The notes under the pieces were generated by a model, which saw only the letters and a program-made list of their open reading frames with translations, made no database searches and was not told the DNA's origin. A program made the position numbers and the translations under genes. From positions 1 to 64,000 of the forward strand of contig NZ_JADIJC010000012.1 of the NCBI RefSeq assembly GCF_015278255.1: DNA of 64,000 nucleotides, given 5' to 3'. Shown piece after piece: positions 8,196-15,819 of this stretch. The number at the start of each line of letters is the position of its first letter. Position 1 is the first letter of the stretch. Source of the DNA: Microbacterium hibisci. GTDB lineage: Bacteria > Actinomycetota > Actinomycetes > Actinomycetales > Microbacteriaceae.

Positions 8196-9049
8196 GCACG
8201 ACCTTGACTCCTCCTCCGGCCGCCCCCGATCGCGTCGCCGAGGCGCCGCGTCCGCCGGCCGGCGGATCGCGGGCCGTGGCGATCGTGGTGATCGTGCTGG
8301 GTGGCCTGGTGCTGCTGGGCACGATGATCTCGGCCGCCGTCGGCACCGTCGCCTCGGCGTCGGTCCACACCACCACCCGCACGCTCGACGCCGCGGGCGT
8401 CGACCTGCTCGCCGTCGACGCCGCGGCCGGCGTCCTCCGCGTCGAGTTCGGCGACGTCTCGGAGGCCGAACTCGAGGTGACCGGCTCGTGGGGCGCCGAT
8501 GACTGGCGCTTCGAGCGCCGCGGCGACACCCTCGAGGTCTCGTCGCCCGACCGGTTCGGCTGGTTCGGCTGGCGGGGATGGTTCGGCGAGCGGGCGACGG
8601 ATGCCGTGCTCCGTCTGCCGTCGTCGCTCGAAGGCCTCGACGCCGACGTGTCGCTCGCGGCCGGCGAGTTCGTGACGGAGGGCGACTTCGGCGTGCTGGA
8701 CCTGTCGCTGGCGGCCGGATCGTTCGACGTGTCGGGCTCGGCCGAGTCGGTGGACGCGGACGTCAGCGCGGGCCGGGGCACGCTCGAGCTCGCCGACGTG
8801 GGCGAGGCCGCCCTGCAGGTGAGTGCCGGCTCGCTCGACGCGACCCTCACCGGCAGCCAGCCCGACTCGATCGAGCTCGACGTGAGCGCGGGATCGTTGC
8901 GCGTGACAGTCCCCGAGGGCGAATACGACGTGACCTCCGACGTCTCGGCCGGCGGCTTCGACAACCGCATCGGCTCGACGCCGGGCGCCTCGAGCACGGT
9001 CCAGGTGCAGGTGTCGGCGGGGGAGGCCGTGCTCTCCGCCGGCCGCTGA
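8192..9049 (+). CDS. Membrane-anchored DUF4097-type beta-strand repeat protein
   Basis: 285 residues. After a Pro-rich start there is one transmembrane span (about 30-55, VAIVVIVLGGLVLLGTMISAAVG). The rest is regular beta-strand repeat, e.g. VDADVSAGRGTLELADVGEAALQVSAGSLDATLTG, typical of DUF4097 adhesin-like domains found next to bacterial stress regulators. An aromatic patch RFGWFGWRGWFG (about 127-138) breaks the pattern and could touch the membrane. The ATG overlaps the regulator's stop (ATGA), so it belongs to that operon and is a likely target or partner of the two-component system. Confidence 0.75.
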   Translation: MSTTLTPPPAAPDRVAEAPRPPAGGSRAVAIVVIVLGGLVLLGTMISAAVGTVASASVHTTTRTLDAAGVDLLAVDAAAGVLRVEFGDVSEAELEVTGSWGADDWRFERRGDTLEVSSPDRFGWFGWRGWFGERATDAVLRLPSSLEGLDADVSLAAGEFVTEGDFGVLDLSLAAGSFDVSGSAESVDADVSAGRGTLELADVGEAALQVSAGSLDATLTGSQPDSIELDVSAGSLRVTVPEGEYDVTSDVSAGGFDNRIGSTPGASSTVQVQVSAGEAVLSAGR

Positions 9050-9062
9050 CCCGCCCGGCAGC

Positions 9063-9869
9063 CTAGCTGCTGGACGAGAAGGCCTCGTCGCCGGCCGCGC
9101 GTCCCTGCGCGAGGCCGGCGGCGAGGCCTTCGGCGTATGCCTCGTCGGCGCCCAGGCGGAACATGTCCCGCTCCAGCGGACGCACGATGGACCGCGCGCC
9201 CGGCAGGTCGAGGTCGCCGACCAGGTCGGCGCGTCCGCGTACCACCGCGACCGGGCGCCGTGAGGCCTTGCCCTTCACGAGGTCGGCGGCGGCGGCGAGT
9301 TCGTCGGCGACGCACGGCATCGTGACGACGAGGGGGCGGCCCTCGGCATCCGTCCCTCCGCGCAGGTCCTCGAAGACGTGCACGCCGCCGGCGCCGATGG
9401 CGTGGTCGGTCTGGCCCTCGCGCCAGGCGCGGCCCAGGGTGTCCGACACGATGACGCCGACCTTCACGCCGAGGCGCTCGCGCAGCCCCGCGGCGATCGT
9501 GCGGGCCGACGCGTCGGGGTCGATCGGAAGCAGCAGCACCGTGCCGTCGGGGGTGTTCGAGGTGTCGACGCCCGCTGCCGCCGACACCATGCCGAGGCGG
9601 TTCTCGACGATCCGGGTCGTGAATCCGTTCGGGCCCGTGCGTGAGGCGACGATGCGCACGGTCTCCGCGGTGATGGCGTCCTCGCGGTCGTCGGCGATGA
9701 CGAACCGGTCCTCGGCCTTCGACACGATCTTCGAGGTCACGACGAGGATGTCGCCGTCCGCCAGCTCGCCGTCCGCGACGGCGGCGATGATGTCGACGAG
9801 GTCGGCGCCCGCCTCGATCTCGGGGATGCCCTCGAGGGGCCAGACGGTGAGCGCGGTGCGAGACGGCAT
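9063..9869 (-). CDS. cofE: CofE-type coenzyme F420-0:L-glutamate ligase domain protein
   Basis: 268 residues matching the single-domain CofE fold. Seen: LEGIPEIEAGADLVDII, the GDILVVTSKIVSKAE stretch (about 39-53), VIVSDTLGRAWREGQTDHAIGAGG (about 138-161) and the VADELAAAADLVKGK segment. The enzyme adds glutamates to the F420 side chain using GTP. In many actinobacteria the domain is fused to a nitroreductase-like domain as FbiB; here it stands alone and no other F420 gene is nearby. An Ala/Ser-rich tail ends in SSSS. AAGACT lies 6 bases before the ATG, compatible with a leaderless start. Confidence 0.85.
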   Translation of the reverse strand: MPSRTALTVWPLEGIPEIEAGADLVDIIAAVADGELADGDILVVTSKIVSKAEDRFVIADDREDAITAETVRIVASRTGPNGFTTRIVENRLGMVSAAAGVDTSNTPDGTVLLLPIDPDASARTIAAGLRERLGVKVGVIVSDTLGRAWREGQTDHAIGAGGVHVFEDLRGGTDAEGRPLVVTMPCVADELAAAADLVKGKASRRPVAVVRGRADLVGDLDLPGARSIVRPLERDMFRLGADEAYAEGLAAGLAQGRAAGDEAFSSSS

Positions 9870-9928
9870 GGGTCCAGTCTTCCCGATCCGGGCGGGGCTG
9901 CGCGTCGCCCGACGGGCGTTCGGAACGC

Positions 9929-9966
9929 CGAGAGGGCGTGCCCGGTGAACCGGACACGCCCTCTCG
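9929..9966 (-). terminator. Strong hairpin terminator after the GNAT gene
   Basis: Arms of 17 bases (CGAGAGGGCGTGCCCGG and CCGGACACGCCCTCTCG) pair with one mismatch around a TGAA loop. It lies 12 bases past the stop of the minus-strand GNAT gene and upstream of cofE, so it should end the GNAT message and keep cofE separate. Confidence 0.85.
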
Positions 9967-9978
9967 CGACGCGGGCCG

Positions 9979-10485
9979 TCAGCGCACGAAGCGGACCTCG
10001 GTGAGCGTCTCGCCGAGGAACGGCTCGGTGTGCGTGGCGCCGTCGAGCGCGAAGCCGTTGCGCGTGTAGAAGCGGTGCGCGCGGGGGTTGTCGTCGGCGA
10101 CCCAGAGGTACAGACCCTCAGCCGGCTCGACGACGCTGTCGAAGAGCTTCTGGCCGATGCCGGTGCCGTGGTGGGCGTCGAGCAGATAGATGAAGTACAG
10201 CTCCCGGAAACGCGGGGCGTCCTTGTCGCGAGCGGGACCGGAGCCGGCGAACCCGACGATCTCGCCGTTCACCAGCGCGGCGAACATCTTGAACTCGGGA
10301 CCCTGGACGGCCCAGTGCGTCCAGAGCTCTGCGAGCCGCTTGGGCGAGACGGCCTCGAGGGCGGCCTTGCTGATGAGGTGGTCGTACGTCTCGTGCCAGG
10401 CGGTCGCGTGGACGCGCCCGAGGGCCTCGGCGTCGACGTCGCGCACCGGACGGACGACGATGTCGGTCTGGGTTTCGGCTTCCAT
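9979..10485 (-). CDS. GNAT-family N-acetyltransferase
   Basis: 168 residues. The acetyl-CoA site is visible as LLDAHHGTGIGQKLFDSVV (about 105-123; the Q/RxxGxG/A loop reads HGTGIG), followed by LYLWVADDNPRAHRFYTRNGFALDG, the usual fifth-strand and C-terminal motif. The substrate is unknown. The frame is open upstream to 10713, but the ATG at 10485 is the start: TAGAGT at 10493-10498 lies 7 bases upstream, giving a leaderless mRNA, and family homology begins there. Confidence 0.88.
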   Translation of the reverse strand: MEAETQTDIVVRPVRDVDAEALGRVHATAWHETYDHLISKAALEAVSPKRLAELWTHWAVQGPEFKMFAALVNGEIVGFAGSGPARDKDAPRFRELYFIYLLDAHHGTGIGQKLFDSVVEPAEGLYLWVADDNPRAHRFYTRNGFALDGATHTEPFLGETLTEVRFVR

Positions 10486-10721
10486 GGGCCAGACTCTACG
10501 CGGGTGCGGCCGAGACCCGAAATCGGGCGAACGGGCGGTGAACAGGGGTTGACAAGCGCGGGCGCCGCCGCGTGTCGGGCGCCTCGTGCGCGGGTCGAGA
10601 GCCGGACGGGCGGATGCCGGCAGCCCGTCTTGTGCACCGCGCACCGGGTGGAGCGAGCGCTCGTGTCGGGAATCGACAACCGAATCGGTGCGCGCGTGGT
10701 CGATCGCTACCATCGCACTTC

Positions 10722-11282
10722 GTGAACGTGATGTGGCGAACCTTGATCGTGATGCTGACCGCGCGGCGGCGCCTCCGGCGCGCCGGACGGCTCGCCCCGA
10801 CGGGCATCAGCCGCATCCGGCTGACCACCCTGCCGACCGACATCGACCTGCTGCGCCACATGAACAACGGGCGCTATCTGTCGCTGTTCGACCTCGGCCG
10901 GTGGGACCTGCTGGTGCGCACGGGACTCTGGGACGTCATGAGGACGCGCGGCTGGTACGCGGTCGTGTCGAGCGAGACCGTGACGTTCCGCAAGTCGCTC
11001 AACCTCTGGCAGAAGTTCGACGTCGAGTCGCGCATGATCGGCCACGACGACAAGGCCGTGTACCTCGAGCATCGCGCGGTGGTGGGCGGCGAGGTCTACG
11101 CGCGCGCCATCATCCGCGCCCGCATGATGAAGCGGTCCGGCGGCACTCTCTCGCACGAGGAGCTGCTCGCCGCGGTGGGACGGCCGGAAGGGATCCGTGA
11201 AGTGGATGCGTGGGTCCACGACTGGGCTGCGGCATCAGCTCTTCCGCCCACGCGCGCCGAGGCGCCCAGCGTCTGGAACTGA
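10722..11282 (+). CDS. Acyl-CoA thioesterase-like hot-dog protein
   Basis: 186 residues. After a basic N-terminus (TARRRLRRAGRL), the TTLPTDIDLLRHMNNGRYLSLFDLGRWDLLVRTGL stretch (about 36-70) is the 4-hydroxybenzoyl-CoA-thioesterase-like motif; Asp and His in DxLxHMNN are the functional positions. It resembles THEM6-like proteins and would hydrolyse acyl-CoA thioesters. Start GTG 10722 gives the expected VNVMWRTL N-terminus; an ATG three codons later is possible. TACCAT at 10708-10713 is 8 bases upstream. Confidence 0.82.
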   Translation: MNVMWRTLIVMLTARRRLRRAGRLAPTGISRIRLTTLPTDIDLLRHMNNGRYLSLFDLGRWDLLVRTGLWDVMRTRGWYAVVSSETVTFRKSLNLWQKFDVESRMIGHDDKAVYLEHRAVVGGEVYARAIIRARMMKRSGGTLSHEELLAAVGRPEGIREVDAWVHDWAAASALPPTRAEAPSVWN

Positions 11283-11283
11283 G

Positions 11284-11595
11284 TCAGCGCAGGATCGCGG
11301 TCGCGATGAGCGAGATCGCCGCGACCATGCCGACGTTGACCGTCGTGAGCAGCAGTGTCCAGAAGCGGCCGGGCTGCACGGTCGCGAGGTGGTGGTGGTC
11401 GACGGCGTCGAGCGCCGCTCCGAGGGACCGGTACGTCCCCAGGTTTCGGCCGCCGCGAGTGGCGGTGAATCCGTCCGCGTCGCGGCGGACCTCGCCCAGG
11501 GAGCGGCCGTTGCGGTCCGCGGCCCACGAACCGCGGGACGGCTTGGTCCAGTGGACACCCCAGTCCGCTGCGATGTCGTCGACGTGCTGTGTCAT
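11284..11595 (-). CDS. Small C-terminally anchored membrane protein, unknown function
   Basis: 103 residues. A soluble part of about 75 residues with many charged and Gly/Arg positions (RRDADGFTATRGGRNLGTYRSLGAALDAVDHHH) is followed by one hydrophobic span near the C-terminus (FWTLLLTTVNVGMVAAISLIATAIL). No family recognised. TAACGT at 11602-11607 is exactly 6 bases before the ATG, again a leaderless layout. Its stop is 2 bp from that of the convergent thioesterase. Confidence 0.7.
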   Translation of the reverse strand: MTQHVDDIAADWGVHWTKPSRGSWAADRNGRSLGEVRRDADGFTATRGGRNLGTYRSLGAALDAVDHHHLATVQPGRFWTLLLTTVNVGMVAAISLIATAILR

Positions 11596-11657
11596 GCGTA
11601 GACGTTAGGCAGGCGACGCGGGCCGATGTCGGCCCTTGACACATCCGAGGGTCGCGA

Positions 11658-11972
11658 CTAAGAGGCGCCGGTGGGCGGGTCGGGTTCGGGGACGAGCGTG
11701 AGACCGCCGGGCGAGTTGGCCGACTTGGTCAGCGCGTCGACCCATCCGGGGTTCAGCCGCGGCTGCCGCCCGCCGAAGTACTCGAACGTGAGCGAGACGC
11801 TCGGGCTCAGCCAGATCGACGTGCGGCCCAGGCCGCTGCGCATGGGGTCGGTCCATGTGAAGGGGAACGATTCGCCCCGGCGCAGCTTCGCCCAGATGAC
11901 CGCCTGAAGGTGCGCGAGGATGCGATCGTCGAACGATGCAGTGACTCGGGAGTCGTAGGTGAGCGTGCCCAT
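11658..11972 (-). CDS. DUF7882-like small protein, paralog A
   Basis: 104 residues with the pattern MGTLxY...DDRxLAHxxxVIxAKLRRxExxxF...IWxSPxxxLxFEY...ANSxxGLxxVPEP. The same pattern recurs in the gene at 13300, so the two are paralogs about 1.6 kb apart on opposite strands. I recall this family as common in Microbacteriaceae, sometimes mislabelled as an ATP-dependent DNA ligase; it is far too small for one and has no ligase motif. TACTGT lies 7 bases before the ATG. Function unknown. Confidence 0.78.
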   Translation of the reverse strand: MGTLTYDSRVTASFDDRILAHLQAVIWAKLRRGESFPFTWTDPMRSGLGRTSIWLSPSVSLTFEYFGGRQPRLNPGWVDALTKSANSPGGLTLVPEPDPPTGAS

Positions 11973-12116
11973 CGCCTCTACAGTAGTCCGCCTCTCCGCG
12001 GTCGTCGTGGCCCGGTGGAAAACCTGCTCGCCGGGAATGCGCGGGCGCATTATACGCATTCGGCGCGATCTTGTCCGGTGTTGCGTACACTTCGCGCAGT
12101 CCCCGAATGTTGGAGC

Positions 12117-12899
12117 ATGGTCAGCTCGCCCCAGCTCACTCGGGATCTGCGCGCGGCTCTCTCCGCAGGTGAGTTGTCGATCGCTTTTCAGCCCCAATTC
12201 GACTTGACGGCCCCGTTGTCGCAGGCAACCGTGTCGGCGCCGGTCTCGGTCGAAGCGCTCTGCCGCTGGAGGCATGCCGAGGAGGGGCAGGTCTCGCCGG
12301 AACGGTTCATCCGGCTCGCGGAGGACGGCGAGTTCCTCGATGAGCTCGACGCCCACGTCTTCGATCGGGCCGCCGCCCAGGTCGCGCTGTGGCGCAGCTC
12401 CGGTCACGAGGTCGGTCTGGCGGTCAACGCGTCGCCCGCGCACTTCTCCAGCCGGTATGCGGATGCCGTGGTCGCGAGACTCGACACGCTCGGGCTGGAG
12501 CCGTCCGTCCTGACGATCGAGATCACCGAGGCGCCGTCGCCGCAGCTGCGGCCGCCCATGCTGTCGGCGATCGAGTCGCTGCACTCGGTGGGCGTCGCGA
12601 TCTCGGTCGACGATTTCGCCGCGGGCGACACCACCGTCGCGATGCTCGAGGTGCTGCCGATCGACGAGGTGAAGATCGACAGGTCGCTCACCCAGCGCTC
12701 GGACGCGGCCGCGGACGACGCCGTCGCCGCTGTGGTCGAGAGCAGCAACGATCACGGCTGGCGGGTGGTCGCCGAGGGCATCGAGACCCTGGCCGACCTG
12801 GAGCGGTCACGGGGCCGCGGCTGTCACCGGGGCCAGGGCTACCTGTGGGGCCTGCCGCTGCCCGTCGCCGAGATGGACGAACTGCTCACGCGGGCGTGA
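12117..12899 (+). CDS. EAL-domain cyclic di-GMP phosphodiesterase
   Basis: 260 residues, almost all one EAL domain with no attached sensor. Catalytic positions are kept: EALCR (46-50), Asn104 in AVNASP, Glu138 in IEITE, Asp165-Asp166, Lys186 in EVKIDRSL, Glu220 in VAEGIET and Gln240 in QGYLWGLP. Loop 6, normally DDFGTGYSS, reads DDFAAGDTT, which may weaken dimer-dependent activity. Start at ATG 12117 with GGAG just upstream; the frame is open earlier without support. It converges on a small gene and sits about 0.7 kb from a phytochrome-GGDEF cyclase on the opposite strand, so both halves of c-di-GMP turnover are here. Confidence 0.92.
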   Translation: MVSSPQLTRDLRAALSAGELSIAFQPQFDLTAPLSQATVSAPVSVEALCRWRHAEEGQVSPERFIRLAEDGEFLDELDAHVFDRAAAQVALWRSSGHEVGLAVNASPAHFSSRYADAVVARLDTLGLEPSVLTIEITEAPSPQLRPPMLSAIESLHSVGVAISVDDFAAGDTTVAMLEVLPIDEVKIDRSLTQRSDAAADDAVAAVVESSNDHGWRVVAEGIETLADLERSRGRGCHRGQGYLWGLPLPVAEMDELLTRA

Positions 12900-12959
12900 C
12901 GGCGCCGGCACGCGGTGTGATGCCGCGCGGAGCACGGGGTGACACCGCGCCGTAGTGCG
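12888..12959. repeat. Tandem array of diverged 24 bp units at the EAL stop codon
   Basis: Three 24-base units (12888, 12912, 12936) share a GnGgTGA/cGTGA core followed by CCG/GCGCCG-rich sequence. The TGA of the first unit is the stop codon of the EAL gene. It resembles the clearer array at 56822. Confidence 0.5.
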
Positions 12960-12995
12960 CCTCGAAGAGGGGCGCGGGCGCCAGAGACTCCGGCG

Positions 12996-13256
12996 TCAGA
13001 GCTCGTAATCGGCGACGTCGTCGAGCGGGGGCTCGTCGGCCGGAGGGTTGGAGTCGCCCACCTCGAACTGCGACCACGTCACGGGCATGCCCGGCGAGAA
13101 CAGGATGTCGACGCCGGGGCCGCCGCGCAGCGGCGGGACGTTCACATAGCCGCCCCCGGCCTTGATCGCCTCGAGGATCTTGCCCTTGAGCTCGGTCACG
13201 GGGTCGGGGAGGAAGTAGTCGCGTCCGTCGACGGTGAGTCGGTTCACGATCGCCAT
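12996..13256 (-). CDS. Small conserved-looking protein, unknown function
   Basis: 86 residues, acidic, no signal peptide or membrane span. MAIVNRLTVDGRDYFLPDPVTELKGKILEAIKAGGGYVNVPPL followed by an acidic tail looks like a folded single domain with an ATPase-like or YcaO-like resemblance too weak to name. TAGTGT at 13263-13268 lies exactly 6 bases before the ATG. Its neighbours are the EAL gene (convergent) and DUF7882-like paralog B (divergent). Confidence 0.65.
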   Translation of the reverse strand: MAIVNRLTVDGRDYFLPDPVTELKGKILEAIKAGGGYVNVPPLRGGPGVDILFSPGMPVTWSQFEVGDSNPPADEPPLDDVADYEL

Positions 13257-13299
13257 GGCCCCACACTACCCCGCGCGAACCGACCCGTAGGATCGATGC

Positions 13300-13602
13300 G
13301 TGGGCACACTTCACTACGGGTCGCCTCCGGCCTCCTTCAAGATCGATGACCGCACGCTCGCGCACGTCGAGCTCGTCATCATGGCCAAGCTCCGGCGTCG
13401 CGAGAACCTGTCGTTCGCCCTCGTGGACGAGAAGACGTCGCTGCGCCAGGCGGTGTGGATCTCACCCGTCACCACGCTGCGCTTCGAGTACGACGCGCCG
13501 ATGCCCGAGATCAACCGGCTGTGGCTGCAGGAGCTCGTCGACACCGCGAACTCGTCGAGCGGGCTCCGCATCGTCCCGGAGCCCGAGCTCCCCTCGCGCT
13601 GA
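13300..13602 (+). CDS. DUF7882-like small protein, paralog B
   Basis: 100 residues, GTG start. It shares with the protein at 11658 the blocks MGTLxYGS, DDRTLAHxxxVIMAKLRRREN, AVWISPVTTLRFEY and ANSSSGLRIVPEPELP. Start supported by TAGGAT at 13288-13293, 6 bases upstream. Its stop codon lies at the head of a 23 bp tandem repeat that it shares with the convergent phytochrome gene. No function known. Confidence 0.78.
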   Translation: MGTLHYGSPPASFKIDDRTLAHVELVIMAKLRRRENLSFALVDEKTSLRQAVWISPVTTLRFEYDAPMPEINRLWLQELVDTANSSSGLRIVPEPELPSR

Positions 13603-13660
13603 GCCGCGGCCGCTTCTCACGCTCAGACGCGGCCGCTTCTCACGCTGAGACGCGGCCGCC
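13599..13660. repeat. 23 bp tandem repeat containing the stop codons of two convergent genes
   Basis: Two near-identical 23-mers (13606-13628 and 13629-13651; core GCGGCCGCTTCTCACGCT) differ at one base and are followed by a partial third copy (GCGGCCGCC). CGCTGAG just before the first copy gives the stop of the plus-strand gene; TCACGC inside the second gives the stop of the minus-strand phytochrome. Confidence 0.8.
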
Positions 13661-15592
13661 GCCCTCGCGCTTCGCGCGATACATCGCCGCGTCGGCGGCG
13701 TCCAGCAGTTGGGCGGGCGACATGCCGCGCTCGGCGGCGACCACCCCGGCGGAGCCGTTCACCGTGATCTCGACGTCGCGCACCACGATCGGGTCGGTGA
13801 TGGCCCCCAGCGCGCGAGAAGCGATGGCGGCTGCCTCGGCCGGTCCCGCGCCGACGCACACGATGACGAACTCGTCGCCGCCGAGGCGCACGACCACGTC
13901 GGACGTCCGCGCCACGCCGCTGAGCCTCTTGCCGATCGCCGCCAGCACGGCGTCGCCCATCTCGTGGCCGTGGGTGTCGTTGACCAGCTTGAAGCCGTCG
14001 AGATCGAGGAACACCAGGGAGACCGGCTTCTCCGAGCTGCGGAGCAGGTCGTCGAGTCGATCGTCGAGGAACCGGCGGTTGTGGAGACCCGTCAGGGCGT
14101 CGCGCAGCGCGAGCTCGGCGAGCTCGGCCTGGGCGCGCGCCACCATGGCTGCCCGGATCTCCTCGCCGAGATCGAAGGCGTCCTGAGCGTGCTCACCCCA
14201 CGGGAAGCTCCGCCCGGTGACGCTCTCGCGCCACGCGGAGAACGACCGCCGCGGCGACAGCGGGGAGTCGCGGTTCTCGGGGCGCTGGTCGCCCAGCCAG
14301 TCGATGGCACGCGTGACCTCGCCACGCACGAAGACGAGCATGTCGCCGTCGCCGCCCAGCGGCACGACGAGGAGTCCGGTCACGCCGGGGACCTCGACCG
14401 CGAGTTCGGGCCGATCCAGCGGGAGCGCCTCCCAGAGGAGGCGTCCGGCGCCGAGCTCCTCGACCACCGCGAAGAGCCTGTCGGCAGGCGGCACCACGCC
14501 CACGGTGTGGATGGCGTCACCGAGACGCAGCAGCGCTCCGTCGGCGGGGACGACGTCGAGGACCGTGCGCTCTCCCGACAGCAGAACGGTCCCGACGTCG
14601 GCGCGACCGTAGAGGGGGGCGATGATCGAGATCCGCCGCTCGCGGGCCTCCAGCTGGCGGCGCAGCTTGCGGATCTGGTCGGCAGCGGCGAGCTGGCTGG
14701 CTACCTGGGAGGCCATGACCTCGATCGCGCGCCGCAGCAGCACGGGGACGCGCCGGGGGGTCCGGTGCGCGCAGGTGAACATGCCCACGAGGCGGTCGTC
14801 GATGATGAGGCCGAACGACACGGTGGACGCCTGGCCCATATTGCGCATGAACGCGAGGTGGTGCGGCGACACGGCGCGCAGTTCGGTCACGCCGAGATCC
14901 ACCGGCGCCGCCTCGGGCAGCAGCGTGTGGATCGCGAGCCCCTGATCTTCGGTGGAGGCGATCACGCGCGACCGCTTCTCGATGTAGAGCGCCCGTGCCT
15001 GCGCCGGGATGTCGGAGGCCGGGAAGTGGAGTCCGAAGTACGACTCCATGTCGGGCTCGCGCTCGTCGGCGACGACCTGACCGTGCCCGTCGTCGTGGAA
15101 GTGGTAGCACATCACCCGGTCGAAGCCGGTGACGGCCTTGATCTCACGAGCCGCACGCTGACGCAGCTCGTCGGGATCGGTGATCCCCGCCAGGCGCTGG
15201 ATCGCGCCGACGACGCCCGTGCGGACGTAGTCGAGCTCCGGGATGACCGGCTCGAGCTCCAGGAGGAGCGGAGAGGTCTCCCGGTGAGGGATGACGTCGT
15301 ACGTCCGGCCCTCGAACTCGGCGCGGACCGGGTCGATCGCGACACCGTGGTCGATCGCCCACGTCAGGACTTCGCTCCCCGCTTCCCTCAGGTCGCGGCC
15401 GAGCCAGTGCTCGCCGTTCTCGCTGGCGACGACGACGGCGCCGGTCACCTCATCGAGTCCGAAGAGGATTCCGTGCGACTGGATGCGACCGATGGTCCGG
15501 ATGGGCTCGGTGGCGCATTCCTGGAGTCGCAGGAGTTCGGCGTCGTCGCGTGAGCGATCTCCGTCGAAAGTCAGAGCGGGTACGTCAGACAA
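13640..15592 (-). CDS. Bacteriophytochrome with GGDEF diguanylate cyclase output
   Basis: 650 residues, PAS-GAF-PHY-GGDEF. Cys26 in LQECATEPIRTIGRIQSHG is where biliverdin attaches in bacteriophytochromes. The GAF domain has PASDIP (191-196, Asp194) and His245 in SPHHLAFMRNMG; the PHY tongue has PRRSF (447-451). The output domain has DALTGLHNRR (from 498), active-site GGDEF (571-575) and inhibitory site RTSD (562-565) at the standard five-residue spacing. It should therefore be a red/far-red light-controlled cyclase with product inhibition. No haem oxygenase gene is nearby. The start is a TTG at 15592 after AAGGG. Its stop lies inside a 23 bp tandem repeat. Confidence 0.93.
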   Translation of the reverse strand: MSDVPALTFDGDRSRDDAELLRLQECATEPIRTIGRIQSHGILFGLDEVTGAVVVASENGEHWLGRDLREAGSEVLTWAIDHGVAIDPVRAEFEGRTYDVIPHRETSPLLLELEPVIPELDYVRTGVVGAIQRLAGITDPDELRQRAAREIKAVTGFDRVMCYHFHDDGHGQVVADEREPDMESYFGLHFPASDIPAQARALYIEKRSRVIASTEDQGLAIHTLLPEAAPVDLGVTELRAVSPHHLAFMRNMGQASTVSFGLIIDDRLVGMFTCAHRTPRRVPVLLRRAIEVMASQVASQLAAADQIRKLRRQLEARERRISIIAPLYGRADVGTVLLSGERTVLDVVPADGALLRLGDAIHTVGVVPPADRLFAVVEELGAGRLLWEALPLDRPELAVEVPGVTGLLVVPLGGDGDMLVFVRGEVTRAIDWLGDQRPENRDSPLSPRRSFSAWRESVTGRSFPWGEHAQDAFDLGEEIRAAMVARAQAELAELALRDALTGLHNRRFLDDRLDDLLRSSEKPVSLVFLDLDGFKLVNDTHGHEMGDAVLAAIGKRLSGVARTSDVVVRLGGDEFVIVCVGAGPAEAAAIASRALGAITDPIVVRDVEITVNGSAGVVAAERGMSPAQLLDAADAAMYRAKREGGGRVSA

Positions 15593-15819
15593 CGCTGCCC
15601 TTCAAGATGGCGGGGGACAGGGGATACTGCGTCGGCGAGGCTTACATCATAAGCGGGGCGCCCCTGAGAACCGCAGGATCCCTCCACAGGCGCCGAGCCG
15701 CGCAGTAGTAGCGCACCCGCGACGGCCGCGCAATGGGTTGTGCCGGGCACTCGCGGCGCGGTTCTCTGACGGTGGTGGCGCCGGTACCCCCACCGGCGCC
15801 GGAGGGAGAAGGAGGGGCC

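Noticed and set aside
11658..11972. ATP-dependent DNA ligase, a label I recall being applied to this family
   Set aside because: 104 residues with no nucleotidyltransferase KxDG motif; also applies to the paralog at 13300.
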